NCBI RefSeq assembly: GCF_050003625.1
Contig: NC_134399.1
Location: 34,116,671-34,180,670, forward strand
Direction: 5' to 3'
Length of the DNA: 64,000 nt
Source: Haematobia irritans
Taxonomy: Eukaryota; Arthropoda; Insecta; Diptera; Muscidae
Of this stretch, positions 11,350-23,163 are shown one piece after another. Both the position numbers and the translations under genes were made by a program. The notes beneath the pieces are model-generated. The model made no database searches, had not been told where the DNA came from, and saw only the letters and a list, made by a program, of their open reading frames with translations. The number at the start of each line of letters is the position of its first letter. Position 1 is the stretch's first letter.

Positions 11350-11911
11350 TATGTGAAAAATTTTAATCTGAAGCAATTTAAAGGAAACTTCGCAAAAGTT
11401 TATTTATGATTTATCGCTCGATATATATCAGGGATCCGGAGCGGAGCGGAGCGGAGCGTGGAGCGGAGCGGAGCAAGCCCTTTTTTTGCCGGAGCGGGAG
11501 CGGAGCGGGAGCGACATTTCTAAAATCCGGAGCGGAGCGGGAGCGGAGCGGTTTCCAAATGAAAAACCGCTCCGCTCCGAATAAAATATTACTTGAATAA
11601 AATGTGTAACTTTGAAATTACACTGTGTAGGTAATTTCAAATTTAGCTAGTACTTAGCGTAGTGTGAGTAAACGTTTAAAATGTACGATATGTATTTTTG
11701 TACGTACGTACATTGGGGAAAACACAACGTGTTTTTTTAGTAATTGTTTTCAAAAACGGCAAATGTCAAAATATATATCTAGTATGTGTTGTAAAAGTAA
11801 CAACAGTACTTTCGATCAATTTCATCCCGTATTACTACAAAGATGTTTGTAATGAACGTCAAATAAATGCAATTAAACGATCTTATTTATATTTAATTTT
11901 TTAGTTTTCTA

Positions 11912-13662
11912 CACTGAAAAAAATATTGTCGTGAAGTCAAAGATTCCATGTCCTTAGAATAAGAATGCAAATGTGCTTAACATGGAAGACGCATTTCTCT
12001 AAAATAAAGTTTTTTTTTCTTGTACAAAAGGCAATAAACTTTTGAATGAAGTTGTAATGTCCTTATAATTAAGTGATTTTACTTAAAAATGTGTATCATA
12101 ACATGAAAGATAAAATTTTTGAGGTAAGGTCAACGTGACTTTAATAATTAAGAAAAATTCTTTAAAATTAATAAAATTGTCTTTAAATTTGTTTCCTTTT
12201 TGCATCTTGCCTACAAAGCAACAAATCGTTAAAAAATAAGACATGTTTTTCAACACTTTATTTTAAAGACGCTTTTTATTTGAAACATAGCATAATTTCT
12301 ACTGGAAGTCGAGTCTTAATATGGAAAAAAATAACTCGTTAACTCGTTTTTAAAGGATTTTGATAACAACTGACGAAAAAAATCTAAAAAAAATGAAAAA
12401 TTAACATTTGCTTCCTAGAAGCAAGTACATAACCCCCAAATTTAAAAGAGAATTACGTCTGTAAAGTATCCTTACTTGTATTCTCCGCTTTTTTGGCTCG
12501 AAATTAATACCCAAACTGTTAAAGTAAAGACAAAATCTTTGGAACCGGGCATGCTTTTTTTCATTCACATTTGCTTTACTATTGTACTATATCCTAGCAC
12601 TCTCTTATTTCTGATATTAGTTCTCGAAAATTTAATTAAAATTATGGATAGTTTCAATTTTGGTTGAAAAATGTGCGCATATACATTTATTATACAATAA
12701 AGGGGAAAAAAGCGAAATTAGGTAACACTAGATCTGAGTAAGAATATTCGTAGGTATACCACGGACCAGCGTTGCCAGAATTGTTTCACCAAAAACCGCT
12801 AGATTTGCCCAAAAAATATCTAAAAAAAGCTAAAAATGCTAAAAAATAGCTAGAAAAAAAGCTAAATTTTTTTGTATCAAAAGTCACATTTTTGATTGAA
12901 ATTTAACAAACTTAAAGGCTTTATTTCACTTACAATGCATATTATTTTCATTTTAATTCCACTTCTGTGAGACTGTAACAATATCTAAGGCATATTAGCT
13001 CTGTTTGCGTATTCGATACATTTTGATTACTATCACAAATTTTTTACTGGAAGTCCTTCGTTTTGTGGGAGCTACCTTCCCAACACCTCTATTTTATTTA
13101 CTTGTTATTTTAAAATATTAAATGATCTAAGCATGCTTTGGATTTGGTAAAAAAATGATTTGTCATTTTTTAAATAAAATTTTAGTTTGGATTTGAAATT
13201 GTGAAAAATTCGAAATACATTACTTTTATTTAAATTGTAGAAAATACCTATAGTTTACATTTCCCAGTAAAAACATTTTCCTTTTCTTCATGAGCTATCA
13301 AAGTGCTTTAAAAATGTGCTAACGCCAACTTAAATTTCCAAATTCAGACTCGACTTCAAGTAGAAATTATTGTATATATACGTTTTTAAAATAAAGTGTT
13401 GAAAAACATCTTCTATTTTTGAACGCTATTTTGGTTTGTGGTTAAGATGCAAAAACTCCTCACATTTAAAGACTATTTCATTAATTCTTCCTTCTTTCAT
13501 GAAAACATACCCATTTTTAAGTTGAATCACTTAATTATAAGGACAAAACGACTTTATCGTCTTTTGGACAAGGAAAACAGTGTATATAAAAGAAATTCCC
13601 AAATGCTATTATAACCAAAATTCGCGTTCGTATTTTAAGGAGACGACAATATTTTTTCAGTG
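11912..13662. mobile_element. Long-inverted-repeat (foldback) element, CACTGAAAAAA family
   Basis: Left arm about 11912-12330 and right arm about 13335-13662 are inverted copies over 300+ bases. Both begin CACTGAAAAAA(A)TATTGTCG and share blocks such as GTCCTTATAATTAAGTGATT and TTTTTCAACACTTTATTTTA. The left flank is TA and the right is CA. A third arm-like stretch is at 14474-14750, and a shorter element with the same ends is at 28028-28690. The right arm lies inside the hAT-like element 12767-14155 while the left arm is outside it. Confidence 0.65.
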
Positions 13663-14155
13663 CACAAAGCTATTCACATCTACTATTTTAATTTAGTAAT
13701 ATCGTAATAACTTTAGAATATTATAATAACATAAAAAAGATAAACGAGTCAAATGATAATATTCCCAATAATTTACTGACAGTTTATCTAACAAATTTGT
13801 ATGGTAATAGTAGATTTAAAGTTTACCATAAATTTTATGTATATAATGAAAAAAACTTTACAACAAGGTGTATTTGCTACAAAAATGCCCGCATAATGGC
13901 TGGACTCATTATTAATGTTTCAACTGAGCTTTGAAATATGTGGAAACCCTTATACTTGCAGCAAGGCTTAGATAAAAACGCCGATTTATCCATATTTCAA
14001 TAGAAACATGTCAAAAATAAAAAAACCTAAAAATAGCTAAAAGGGTCATGAAAAAAAGCCAGAAAAAAAGCTAAAAGCTAAATGCATTTTTTTCCCGCTA
14101 AACGTCTTCAAAAAAAGCCAAATCTAGCGGGAAAAAAGCTAAATTGGCAACGCTG
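12767..14155. mobile_element. hAT-like element with GCTAAA subterminal repeats
   Basis: Termini CAGCGTTGCCAGAATT and TTGGCAACGCTG are inverted. They continue inward with CCGCTAGATTTG against CAAATCTAGCGG. Flanks CCACGGAC (12759-12766) and CCTTGGAC (14156-14163) agree at 6 of 8 bases, consistent with an old 8-bp hAT duplication. AAAGCTAAAAAT-type repeats lie near both ends in the same orientation. It is non-coding. Confidence 0.7.
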
Positions 14156-14309
14156 CCTTGGACTGATGTCGATGGAGGTTGTTGCAAACATAAACATACA
14201 CACACATTACAAATATAACAAAACCTCTTCTCTACGTCTGTTGCAAAACAAAAAAAAAACTTTCGGAGAGTAGTTACTTCTACTCTGTGTATAGACTTTC
14301 AATTCCAAT

Positions 14310-14460
14310 CAGCGTTGCCGTTTTGGTCCGATCGGACCAAAATTGGTCCAAAAGATTTCTAATTTTTAAATTTGGTCCGATGGTCAGACCAAACAGAATT
14401 TGGTCCATTTTGGTCCATTTTCATAAATTTGGTTTCTATCACATATTAAATAGTAGATGG
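14310..14460 (+). mobile_element. hAT-like fragment with TTGGTCC repeats
   Basis: Starts CAGCGTTGCCGTTTTGGTCC, sharing the first ten bases with the element at 12767, then repeats TTGGTCC and GGACCAA. I did not find its right terminus; it is probably truncated by the arm-like stretch that follows. Confidence 0.5.
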
Positions 14461-14473
14461 TGCACCGCAAAGA

Positions 14474-14750
14474 ATATTGTCGGGGGGCCAAATATTTCAC
14501 ATGCTTAAAATACGAATACGAATTTTGCTTAGAATAGAAGACGTATTTCTCTGAAAAAAAGTTTTTCCTTGTCTAAAAGTCTCTAAACTTTTCAATGAAG
14601 TCTGTTTGTCCTTATAGCTAAGTGATTCGACATAAAAATGTGTATCCTAACATGAATGCAAATTTCGTTTTAATGAAGTCAAAATGGATTTAATATTTCT
14701 GAAAAAATCTTCAAAATTAATAAAATATTTCAACACATTGTTTTAAAGTC
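14474..14750 (+). mobile_element. CACTGAAAAAA-family arm, extra copy
   Basis: Parallels the left arm at 11930-12270 (GAAGACGTATTTCTCTGAAA, GTCCTTATAGCTAAGTGATT, ATGTGTATCCTAACATGAA) but lacks the outer terminus. It ends where family C starts. Confidence 0.6.
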
Positions 14751-14751
14751 A

Positions 14752-15385
14752 TTATACCCTAAACCACATAGTGGTTAGGGTATAATAAGTTTGATCTGCC
14801 AAAAAATGTGCCTACAAGAAATATTGATTTTAGACCCCATAAAATATATACCGATCGACTCAGAATCACCTCCCGAGTCGATCTAGCGCTTGGCGTCCGT
14901 CCGTCCATCCGTCCGTCTGTCCATGTATTTGTTGTTCACAGGATTTCGGTCGCAATTACTAACCGATTTTGATGAAATTTGGTACAGGGAGTTTTTTGGG
15001 CACAAGGACGAACGTTATTGAATTTGGAAGAAATCGGATCAAATTTAGATATAGCTCCCATATATATGTATTGCCCGATTTCGACGAATGGGGTCACGTT
15101 GCACTTTTTCTACTAACCGATCGTCGTCAAATTTAGCACAAAATAATCTTCTGTATCACCCTTTAAGTCTGAAAATTTCATCGAAATCAGTTCAGATTTA
15201 GATATAGGTCCCATATATATGTATCGCCCGATTTTGTCAAATTAGGTCATAAAACCCTTATAACCGATCTTACTCAAAGTTGGCGAAATGTAATCTTCTA
15301 TAGCACTAACTATATGTGCAAAAAATCATCGAAATCGGTTCAGATTTAGCTATAGCTCCCATATATGTACCGCCCGATTTTTCTA
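14752..15385 (-). mobile_element. Family C modular repeat
   Basis: Begins with the hairpin ATTATACCCTAAACCAC / GTGGTTAGGGTATAAT and has a GTCCGTCCGTCC tract at 14896-14925. Tandem units follow, with TTAGATATAG at 15045 and 15198 (153 apart); the next unit is five bases shorter. Same layout as A and B with diverged sequence. The far end is missing where the GGAGC array begins. Confidence 0.7.
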
Positions 15386-16450
15386 AATAAAATAAAACTC
15401 AATTGAACAAATAATACAATGTTTGTACTATAATTTTCTCGAAGAGGAGCGGAGCGGAGCGTGGAGCGGAGCGATTTTTTTTTTCTCGGAGCGGAGCGAG
15501 GAGCGGAGCGGTTTTTTTTTCTCCGGAGCGGGAGCGGAGCGGAGCGAAAAAAATGGACCGCTCCGGATCCCTGATATATATGTATTAGAAGTTTAGGAAA
15601 TTTAGAGTCATTTTTACAACTTTTCGACTAAGCAGTGGCGATTTAACAAGGAAAATGTTGGTATTTTGACCATTTTTGTCGAAATCAGAAAAACATATAT
15701 ATGGGAGCTATAACTAAATCTGAACCGATTTCAATCAAATTTTGCACACATAGCTACAATGCTAATTCTATTCCCTGTGCAAAATTTCAATTAAATCGGA
15801 GTAAAAGATTGGCCACTGTGGTCATATGAGTTTAAATCGGGCGAACGATATATATGGGAGCTATATCTATATCTAAATCTGAACCGATTTCAATAAAATT
15901 TGGCACACTTGACTACGCTACTAATCGTACTCCTAGTGCAAAATTTCAACCAAATTGTGGTAAAACTCTGGCTTCTGGGACCGTATTAGTCCATATCGGG
16001 CGAAAGATATATATGGGAGCTATATCTAAATCTGAACCGATTTCAATAAAATTTGGCACACTTGACTATAGTACTAATTGTTCTTCTTGTGCAAAATTCG
16101 AAGCAACTTAGGGTAAAACTCTGGCTTCTGGGGCCATATAAGTCCATATCGGGCGAAATATATATATGAGAGCTATATCTAAATCTGAACCGATTTCTTC
16201 CAAAATCAATAGGGATCTATTCTGAGCCAAAACACATACTTGTGCAAAATTTGAAGTCGATTGGACTAAACCTGCGACCAAGAATTTGATGTGTGTTCAC
16301 GGACAGACGGACATGGCTATATCGAATCAAGAGCCCACCCTTAGCATTTTTGCCAAAGACACCATGTGTCTATCTCGTCTCCTTCTGGGTGTTGCAAACA
16401 TATGCACCAACTTATAATACCCTGTTCCACAGTGTGGCGTAGGGTATAAA

Positions 16451-16640
16451 AAAAGACTTTCGTTTTTTTGAGTTTGCTGCAAATTTAACTTTTGATATCG
16501 CAAGTTTTTTATGGAATGTCGTAATAAAATAATCTACATCACATTCCACTATGGACTACTCGAGTTTTGCAAAAGTCATCTTACCGATTTTTTGCCCAAT
16601 CGACTTTTGACAATCTTGCAAAGTTGACATTAAGACTTTT
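16451..16640. repeat. Family E fragment
   Basis: TCGACT/CGATTTT-rich stretch lying between A5 and B1, similar to 4581-5245 (shared CTACATCACATTCC). Confidence 0.45.
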
Positions 16641-17780
16641 TCCCTCCACCATAGGATGGGGGAATATTAACTTTGTCATTCCGTTTGTAACATATCGAAA
16701 TATTGCTCTAAGACCCCATAAAGTAAATATCTGGGTCGTGGTGAAAATCTGAGTCGATCTATCAACGTCCGTCCGTCCGTCTGTGTAAATCACGCTAACT
16801 TCCTAACGAAACAAGCATCCGATCGGGTTGAAATTTGGTACGTGGTGTACGTATATAGTCTCTAATAACCATGCGAAAATTGGTTAATATCGGCCCATAA
16901 TTATGTATAGCCCCCATATAAACCGATCCCCAGATTTGACCTCTTGGAGGAGCAAAATTCATCCCATCCGATTGAAATTTGGTAAGTGGTGTTAGTATAT
17001 GGTATCTAACAACCATGTAAGAATTGGTTCATATCGGTCCATAATTATATATAGCCCTTATATATAACGATCCCCAGGTTTGACCTCCGGAGCCTCTTGG
17101 AGGAGCATATTTCATCCGATCCGGTTGAAATTGGGTACGTGATGTTTATATAGGGCCTCTAACACCTATGTACAAACATCGGTCCATAATTATGTATAGC
17201 CCCCATATAAGCCGATCCCCAGATTTGACCTCCGGAGCCTATTGGAAGAGCAAAGTTCATTCGATTAAGTTGAAATTGGGTACGTGGTGTTAATATATGG
17301 GCTAAAACACCCATGTAAAAATGGGTCGAAATCGGTCAATAATTATATATAGGCCCCATATAAACCGATCCCTAAAGGAGCAAATTTCATCCGATCCGGT
17401 TGCAATTTGGTACGTGGTGTAAGTATATGGTCTTTAATAACTATGCCAAAATTGGTCCATATCGGTCCATAATAATATATAGCACCCATATAAAACCATC
17501 CCCATTTTTGGTTTTGGAGCCTTTTGGAGGAGTAAATTTCATCCGATTCAGTTGAGATTTGGTACATTGTGCTTGTATATGACCGTTAACAACCATGCCT
17601 AACTAGGTCCATATCGGTCTATAGTTATATATATATCGCTCACTAAACCTATCCCCAATCACACAAAACTTTAAATCAATTTCCAAAGACGATGTTAAGA
17701 AGTTTTAAGATACCTGCCATCGGCAAGTGTTACCGCAACCCAAGTTTCGGCCTGGCCGAACTTATGGCCGTATATACTTG
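16641..17780 (-). mobile_element. Family B modular repeat, copy B1
   Basis: Hairpin end (CCCTCCACCATAGGATGGGGG), short GTCCGTCCGTCTG tract at 16767-16785, then five to six diverged ~153-bp units. Each unit carries TATATATAGCCCCCATATAAA and GTTGAAATTTGGTACGTGG. The GC palindrome GGCCTGGCCGAACTTATGGCC and GTATATACTTG close the element. It is non-coding and has no satellite next to it, unlike the other B copies. Confidence 0.85.
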
Positions 17781-17835
17781 TTTTTATTTAAAAAAATTAC
17801 AGTTATATTAAATTTACATAATTGGCATAACGAGA

Positions 17836-18175
17836 ATGATAAATTTTTGCGACAAAAGTGTTCTTTGTTTACCATCCAAAAAGAACATTTTGCTCTTGAA
17901 ACATGTTTGGGGTGACAAAGCTTTCCTGTTTAAAAAAATGTACGCTAATGATTTTAGTATTGAATCCGAGACAAAGAAGAAGATAAATGAACTAAAGATT
18001 TATTTCTTTTGTAGAAAAAACCCTGGGTACAAAACGTCTTCATTGAAAAGTTTATCGACTTTTCAGAAAGTAGAAACACTTCGTAACCGAGAAATTCGAC
18101 TTCTATCCCAGGCATAACTCGCATTCGTATTTTTAAGATATGAAATCTTTATGCTGAAGGGAATATATTTATCCA
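17836..18175. mobile_element. MITE relics
   Basis: 17870-17905 (AACATTTTGCTCTTGAAACA) matches the terminal region of the palindromic MITE at 29422-29671. 17950-18170 (ATTGAATCCGAGACAAAG ...) resembles the interior of the CACTGAAAAAA element at 28080. A 93-codon open frame here is a by-product of these relics. Confidence 0.5.
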
Positions 18176-18314
18176 TGTATTATTTATTTTTATATTTGTT
18201 TATATTGTTATTATATACTTTTTTATTTATTTTAGTATAAGTTAAAGAGTTCACGCTTTCCTCTGGAATAAAAGGTAGATGGAAATTCTCCTTTGGTGGA
18301 AAGTATTTTCTTTA

Positions 18315-18592
18315 CACGAAAAAATGTCAGCAAAATTTTTCCAATTAACATTTTTTTTGAATGAAACAAAATGTTCAATTAAAAATTTAATTGGTTTAAC
18401 AAATATGTTAATTTAACGAAAAATCAATCACAACAATTAATTGTATCAATAAAAATAATTGATTGAAATAATTGGAAGAATTAGTTTTTTAATTGACTTG
18501 GATGATCATTTCAGTGATTGAAGATATTTCAAATAAAAATTAATTGGATCAATTAATTTCGTAATTAAAGACAGACAATATTTTATTATGTG
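18315..18592. mobile_element. MITE, family M1
   Basis: A 278-bp element between TA dinucleotides (18313-18314, 18593-18594). It starts CACGAAAAAATGTCAGCAAA and contains the same TTTTTCCAATTAA and AATTAATTG motifs as 7098-7363. The right terminus is eroded. Confidence 0.68.
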
Positions 18593-19957
18593 TAGAATCA
18601 AATAAATTTATGACAATTATGCAACGATAGTTTCAAATCTTATTTATTTGTTTTTAAAGTATTGTATTTTGTGGAAAACAAAAATAATATTGTGAAAATA
18701 TCATTTTAATACCTTAATAAAATCCCAAATAAATTTAGTCATACGAAAGTGTCTTTTAATTCTTGTTCTCTTGATTTTTAATGGATTTTGTCATTTGAAC
18801 CCCTTTTTTCCATTCGCACAGGAACGGAAGAAGAATTAAGAAATTACTTCAAATATTTTGATGGAAATGTCAACGTGTGACAAAGGGCTCTCTATGTTAG
18901 ATCACAACCATTAGGCAGCCATTTTTATAAAAACAGGAATTGAAAGCCCATTTTGTAGCTTCCCTCCTTCGATACCAAACGAAAAAAAAAAAACAAAGGT
19001 TTCCATTCACTCAAACACACACCACATTTCACATTGTCCCCAAAATGAAAGACAAGTGAATAAAGCCAAAGAAAATGTCACTGGGTTGGATATAGCAAAA
19101 GGAGGAAATACCAGAGGGGTAGTCTTAAACAAGGCAAGTTATACAAAAGAATGTATGGGTCGTCGGTCTATAGAGCTCCTCCTACTTTTCCCTTAGGGCC
19201 CAGATTCAATTGTCAACATGTGAAAAGGCAAGAAACAACGACGACAAAATTCTAAACCTCTTTTTTGTTGGTTGGTACTCAGCAGAATCAAAATCAGCCA
19301 TTCATTTCAATCAAGTAGCAAAAATCTAAATTGGAATTTGATAAAGTGTAAAAATGGCGTATAAAATTTCACAGTTCACAGCAGAGCACTTCCATTTGGT
19401 ATAATTAAAAAATTTACGTATTAGAAGTGTCATTGAAGCTGGATCAAGCTGCACAAACAGCAGCATTAAAGGCTTTAAAGGTTAAGGGAAAGACACATTT
19501 GCGACAAATGCTGGTGCTGTTAGTAAAGATGATGATGCTTGTGATTGGGAGGCCCACGAACAATGAACAATGCCGACAAACAAAAACCCGAAAAAAGTCT
19601 GATGTTTTGCCATTGCAACAACATTGTGAAAGCCATGGCATCATTATCATCGGTGAAAAGGAAGTACTTACCGCTTGTAGACCTGAGTAAAGTGTCATTT
19701 TCAAAGTAATTGAAACCCGATCATTATGACACAGTCATTAAACAATTCACCTAAACGCGATGCAGGAATATTCATTTACTCGTACACTTCGATTGGAGCT
19801 GAGATGGGCAACCATACGAATTTTAAGGCAAACGAGTTTATCCTTTGTTATACAGCAGTTTTATTAAGTGCAAATTAATATGGTTTAATGACAAGAGCTG
19901 CACGATCTTAATGTTTTATAGAAAATTGGTTTCTATAGTAACTTTTGTCAATTTTTT
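18593..19957. other. Single-copy-looking DNA, no gene recognised
   Basis: Mixed-composition DNA with little similarity to the repeats around it. Open frames at 19427-19690 (plus, 87 codons) and 19444-19704 (minus, 86 codons) overlap each other in antiparallel and lack recognisable domains, so neither is called. A candidate region for conserved non-coding or regulatory DNA. Confidence 0.45.
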
Positions 19958-21893
19958 TATACCCTGCTCCACACTGTGGAACAGGGTATTATAAGTTAGT
20001 GCATATGTTTGCAACATCCAGAAGTAGACGAGATATACACATGGTGTCTTTGGCAAAAATGCTAAGGGTGGGCTCCTGAGTCGATATAGCGATGTCCGTC
20101 TGTCCGTCTGTCCGTCTGTCCGTGAACACATTATTGTAATCAAAGTCTAGGTCGCAGTTTTAGTCCAATCGACTTCAAAATTGGCACAAGTATGTGTTTT
20201 GGCTCAGAATAGATCCCTATTGATTTTGGAAGAAATCGGTTCAGATTTAGATATAGCACCCATATATATATATATATTTCGCCCGAAATGGACTTATATG
20301 GCCCCAGAAGCCAGAGTTTTACCCTAATTTGCTTAAAATTTTGCACAAGAAGGACAATCAGTACTATATCTATATACTATATCTTTCGCCCGATATGGAC
20401 TAATACGGACCCAGAAGCCAGAGTTTTACCCCAATTTGGTTGAAATTTTGCACAGGGAGTAGAATTAGCATTGTTGCTATGCGTGCCAAATTTGGTTGAA
20501 ATCGGTTCAGATTTAGATATAGCTCCCATATATAGCTTTCGCCCGATTTACACTCATTTGCCCACAGAGGCAAATTTTTTGCTCCGATTTAGTTGAAATT
20601 TTGCACAGGGAGTAGAATTAGCATTGTAACTATGCGTGCCAAATTTGGTTGAAATCGGTTCAGATTTAGATATAGCTCCCATATATAGCTTTCGCCCGAT
20701 TTACACTCATATGACTACAGAGGCCAATTTTTAACTCCAATTTTGTTGAAATTTGGCACAGGGAGTAGAATTAGCATTGTTGCTATGCGTGCCAAATTTG
20801 GTTGAAATCGGTTCAGATTTAGATATAGCTCCCATATATAGCTTTCGCCCGATTTACACTCATTTGCCCACAGAGGCCAATTTTTAACTCCGATTTTGTT
20901 GAAATTTTGCACAGGGAGTAGAATTAGCATTGTAACTATGCGTGCCAAATTTAGTTGAAATCGGTTCAGATTTAGATATATCTCCCATATATAGCTTTCG
21001 ACCGATTTACACTCATATGACCACAGAGGCCAATTTTTAACTCCGATTTTGTTGAAATTTTGCACAGGGAGTAGAATTAGCATTGTTGCTATGCGTGCCA
21101 AATTTGGTTGAAATCGGTTCAGATTTAGATATAGCTCCCATATATATCTTTCGCCCGATATGGACTTATATGGACCCAGAAGCCAGAGTTTTATCCCGAT
21201 TAACTTGAAATTTTGCACAAGGAGTACAATTGGTAGTATAGTCATGTGTGCCAAATTTGATTGAAATCGGGTCAGATTTAGATATAGCTTCCATATATAT
21301 TTGCCGCCCGATATGGACTTATATGGCCCCAGCAGCCAGAGTTTTGGCCCAATTTTGTTGAAATTTTGCACTAGGAGTACAATTATTAATATAATCATGT
21401 GTGCCAAATTTGATTGAAATCGGTTCAGATATAGCTCCCATATATATGTTTTTCTGATTTCGACAAAAATGGTCAAAATACCAACATTTTCCTTGTAAAA
21501 TCGCCACTGCTTAGTCGAAAAGTTGTAAAAATGACACTAATTTTCGTAAACTTCTAATACATATATATCGAGCGATAAATCATAAATAAACTTTTTCGAA
21601 GTTTCCGCAAAATTGCTTCAGATTTAAACGTTTCCCATATTTTTTTACTAACATTGTGTTCCACCCTAGTGCATTAGCCGACTTAAATTTTGAGTCTATA
21701 GATTTTGTAGAAGTCTATCAAATTCTGTCCAGATCGAGTGATATTTAAATTTATGTATTTGGGACAAACCTTTATATATTTATAGCCCCCAACATATTTG
21801 ACGGATGTGATATGGTATCGAAAATTTAGATCTACAAAGTGGTGCAGGGTATAACATAGTCGGACCCGCCCGACTTTAGACTTTCCTTACTTG
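19958..21893 (-). mobile_element. Family A modular repeat, copy A6 (complete reference copy)
   Basis: The best complete copy (1.94 kb, minus orientation). It has a terminal hairpin TATACCCTGCTCCACACTG, a GTCCGTCTGTCC tract at 20094-20121, then seven 153-bp units: GAAATCGG recurs at 20498, 20651, 20804, 20957, 21110, 21263 and 21416, exactly 153 each time. A ~330-bp head follows, ending in the GC palindrome and CTTTCCTTACTTG. The 3n unit keeps a frame open for 253 codons on the minus strand (20715-21476) as a 51-residue repeat. I treat this as non-genic. Confidence 0.88.
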
Positions 21894-21904
21894 TTTTTTA
21901 CTAA

Positions 21905-22240
21905 CATTGTTTTTTTTTAGAAACTTTTGTCCAAATTTTATTTTCTATAGAAAATTTTGTCAACTTTTTTCCATTGGAAATTTTATCAAAATTTTTTATG
22001 TAGAACATTTTGACATATTTTTATTTCAAAAGAAAATTTTGTCAATTTTTTTCTATAGAAAATTTTGTAAATTTTTTTTCAATAGAAAATTTTGTCAACT
22101 TTTTTCAATAGAAAATATTGTCAATCTTTGTTTCTATAGAAAATTTTGTAATATTTTTTTAATAGAAAATTTTGTAAATTTTTTCAACAGGAAATGCTGT
22201 AAAAAATTTCTTATAGAAAATGTTGCCTAAATTTTATTTC
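21905..22240 (-). repeat. 29-bp A/T minisatellite block
   Basis: Eleven or so diverged units in minus orientation (CTATAGAAAATTTTGTCAA), directly abutting the head of A6, and ending in a TTATTGTTGGTTTG motif that also borders satellite at 31615, 41940 and 60048. Confidence 0.85.
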
Positions 22241-22682
22241 GTTCGTTTTTGTTTTTTTTATTGTTGGTTTGTAAAGGGTGGGTAAATTGTAAGGGCCAAT
22301 GTTGAATGTGAACCACACCTAAACGCCAAGTTTTTTTCCGAATTTTATTTGACATTTCTCTATTTCAGACTTATTCAATTTGAACCATGGAGAGATACAC
22401 AATCCAACAACGTGTTAAAATTATCCAGACTTATTATGAAAATGGGCGTTCAAATCAAAATGCATATCGTGAACTTCGGGATTTTTTTGGTCAATTTGAT
22501 CGTCCAAATGTGCGTACAATCGCAAAAATCGTGGAAAAATTCGAGCAAACCGGGTCTGTAGAAGATGTGAGAACACCAGTGCATGCTCGTACAGCTTGTA
22601 CTGCAGAAAATATTGCTGCTGTTCGCGATAGTGTGGCTGAAGAGCCATCCACCTCAACTCGTCGTCGTGCCCAACAATTGCA

Positions 22683-22910
22683 CACTAATAGAAAAAGTTT
22701 TGTTATATTAACGAAATGTGTCGTTAAAAGTCAGCCAACGTAACAAATTCGTTAATACAACGAAATTTTTCGTTATTATAACGAATTTTCTGTCAATCAA
22801 CGTAACGTTTCATACTATTAACGAATATTTTCATTGTATTAATGAAAATGTTTCGTTATATCAATGAACATTTTTCTTTGGTTGACTTTTAATGAAATTT
22901 TCTTTGTGTG
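22683..22910. mobile_element. MITE, family M2 (GTTATATTAACGAAA)
   Basis: A 228-bp element flanked by CA (22681-22682 and 22911-22912) within the transposase. Ends CACTAATAGAAAAAG and CTTTGTGTG. The interior alternates TTCGTTAT/ATTAACGAA motifs. Its sister copy at 39710-39936 has the same length and TA flanks. Confidence 0.85.
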
Positions 22911-23033
22911 CACCTCTCACGCTCGTCGTTGATGAACATTATGCATAAAGACTTGCATTTACACGCTAACAAGGTGCAATTGGCTCAAGAACTAAAGCCT
23001 CTTGACCATTCCAAACGTCGTGAATGGGCAGAA

Positions 23034-23163
23034 TTAGTGGTATTAAAATGAGATTTAGTTATATTACCCGGAGTCGACTCCGGAGTCGGAGTCGGAGTCG
23101 AGCTGATGAAAAATGCTGGAGTCGGAGTCGGAGTCGAGCAAAATTGGCTCGATTCCACAGCCC
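23034..23163 (-). mobile_element. GGAGTC-rich hAT-like insert in transposase
   Basis: Minus strand starts CAGGGCTGTGGAATCGAGCC, followed by GGAGTCGGAGTC runs in both orientations, ending TGGTATTAAAATGAGATTTA (same motif at 37255). The transposase segment CTCTTGACCATTCCAAACGT ... ATGGGCA occurs on both sides (about 22999-23030 and 23165-23196), a ~33-base flank duplication rather than the 8 bp expected of hAT. Confidence 0.7.

Larger units (their letters stand above)
11429..15573. mobile_element. hAT-like composite with GGAGC-repeat ends
   Basis: Termini CAGGGATCCGGAGCGG and CCGCTCCGGATCCCTG are perfect inverted repeats. They are flanked by an 8-bp duplication ATATATAT (11421-11428 and 15574-15581), the hAT signature. 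Subterminal arrays of GGAGCGGAGC sit at both ends (11435-11575 and 15440-15570). No transposase was found. The 4.1-kb interior consists of other nested elements. The 8-bp duplication lies in a TA run, so its length is less certain than usual. Confidence 0.78.
11350..16450 (+). mobile_element. Family A repeat, headless body copy A5 (split)
   Basis: Third body in the chain, beginning TATGTGAAAAATTTTAATC after A4. It is interrupted by the 4.1-kb hAT-like composite at 11429-15573. It resumes at 15582 with 153-bp units, an abbreviated GACGG tract near 16305 and the terminal hairpin ending AGGGTATAAA. Confidence 0.82.

Noticed and set aside
14896..14925. GTCCGTCC/GACGGACG tracts as a centromeric or telomeric satellite
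   Set aside because: In A, B and C these tracts sit at one fixed subterminal position and are short. They are an internal part of the elements rather than an independent array.
19427..19704. Overlapping 87- and 86-codon frames on opposite strands
   Set aside because: No recognisable domain on either strand; mutual antiparallel openness is common in sequence of this composition.
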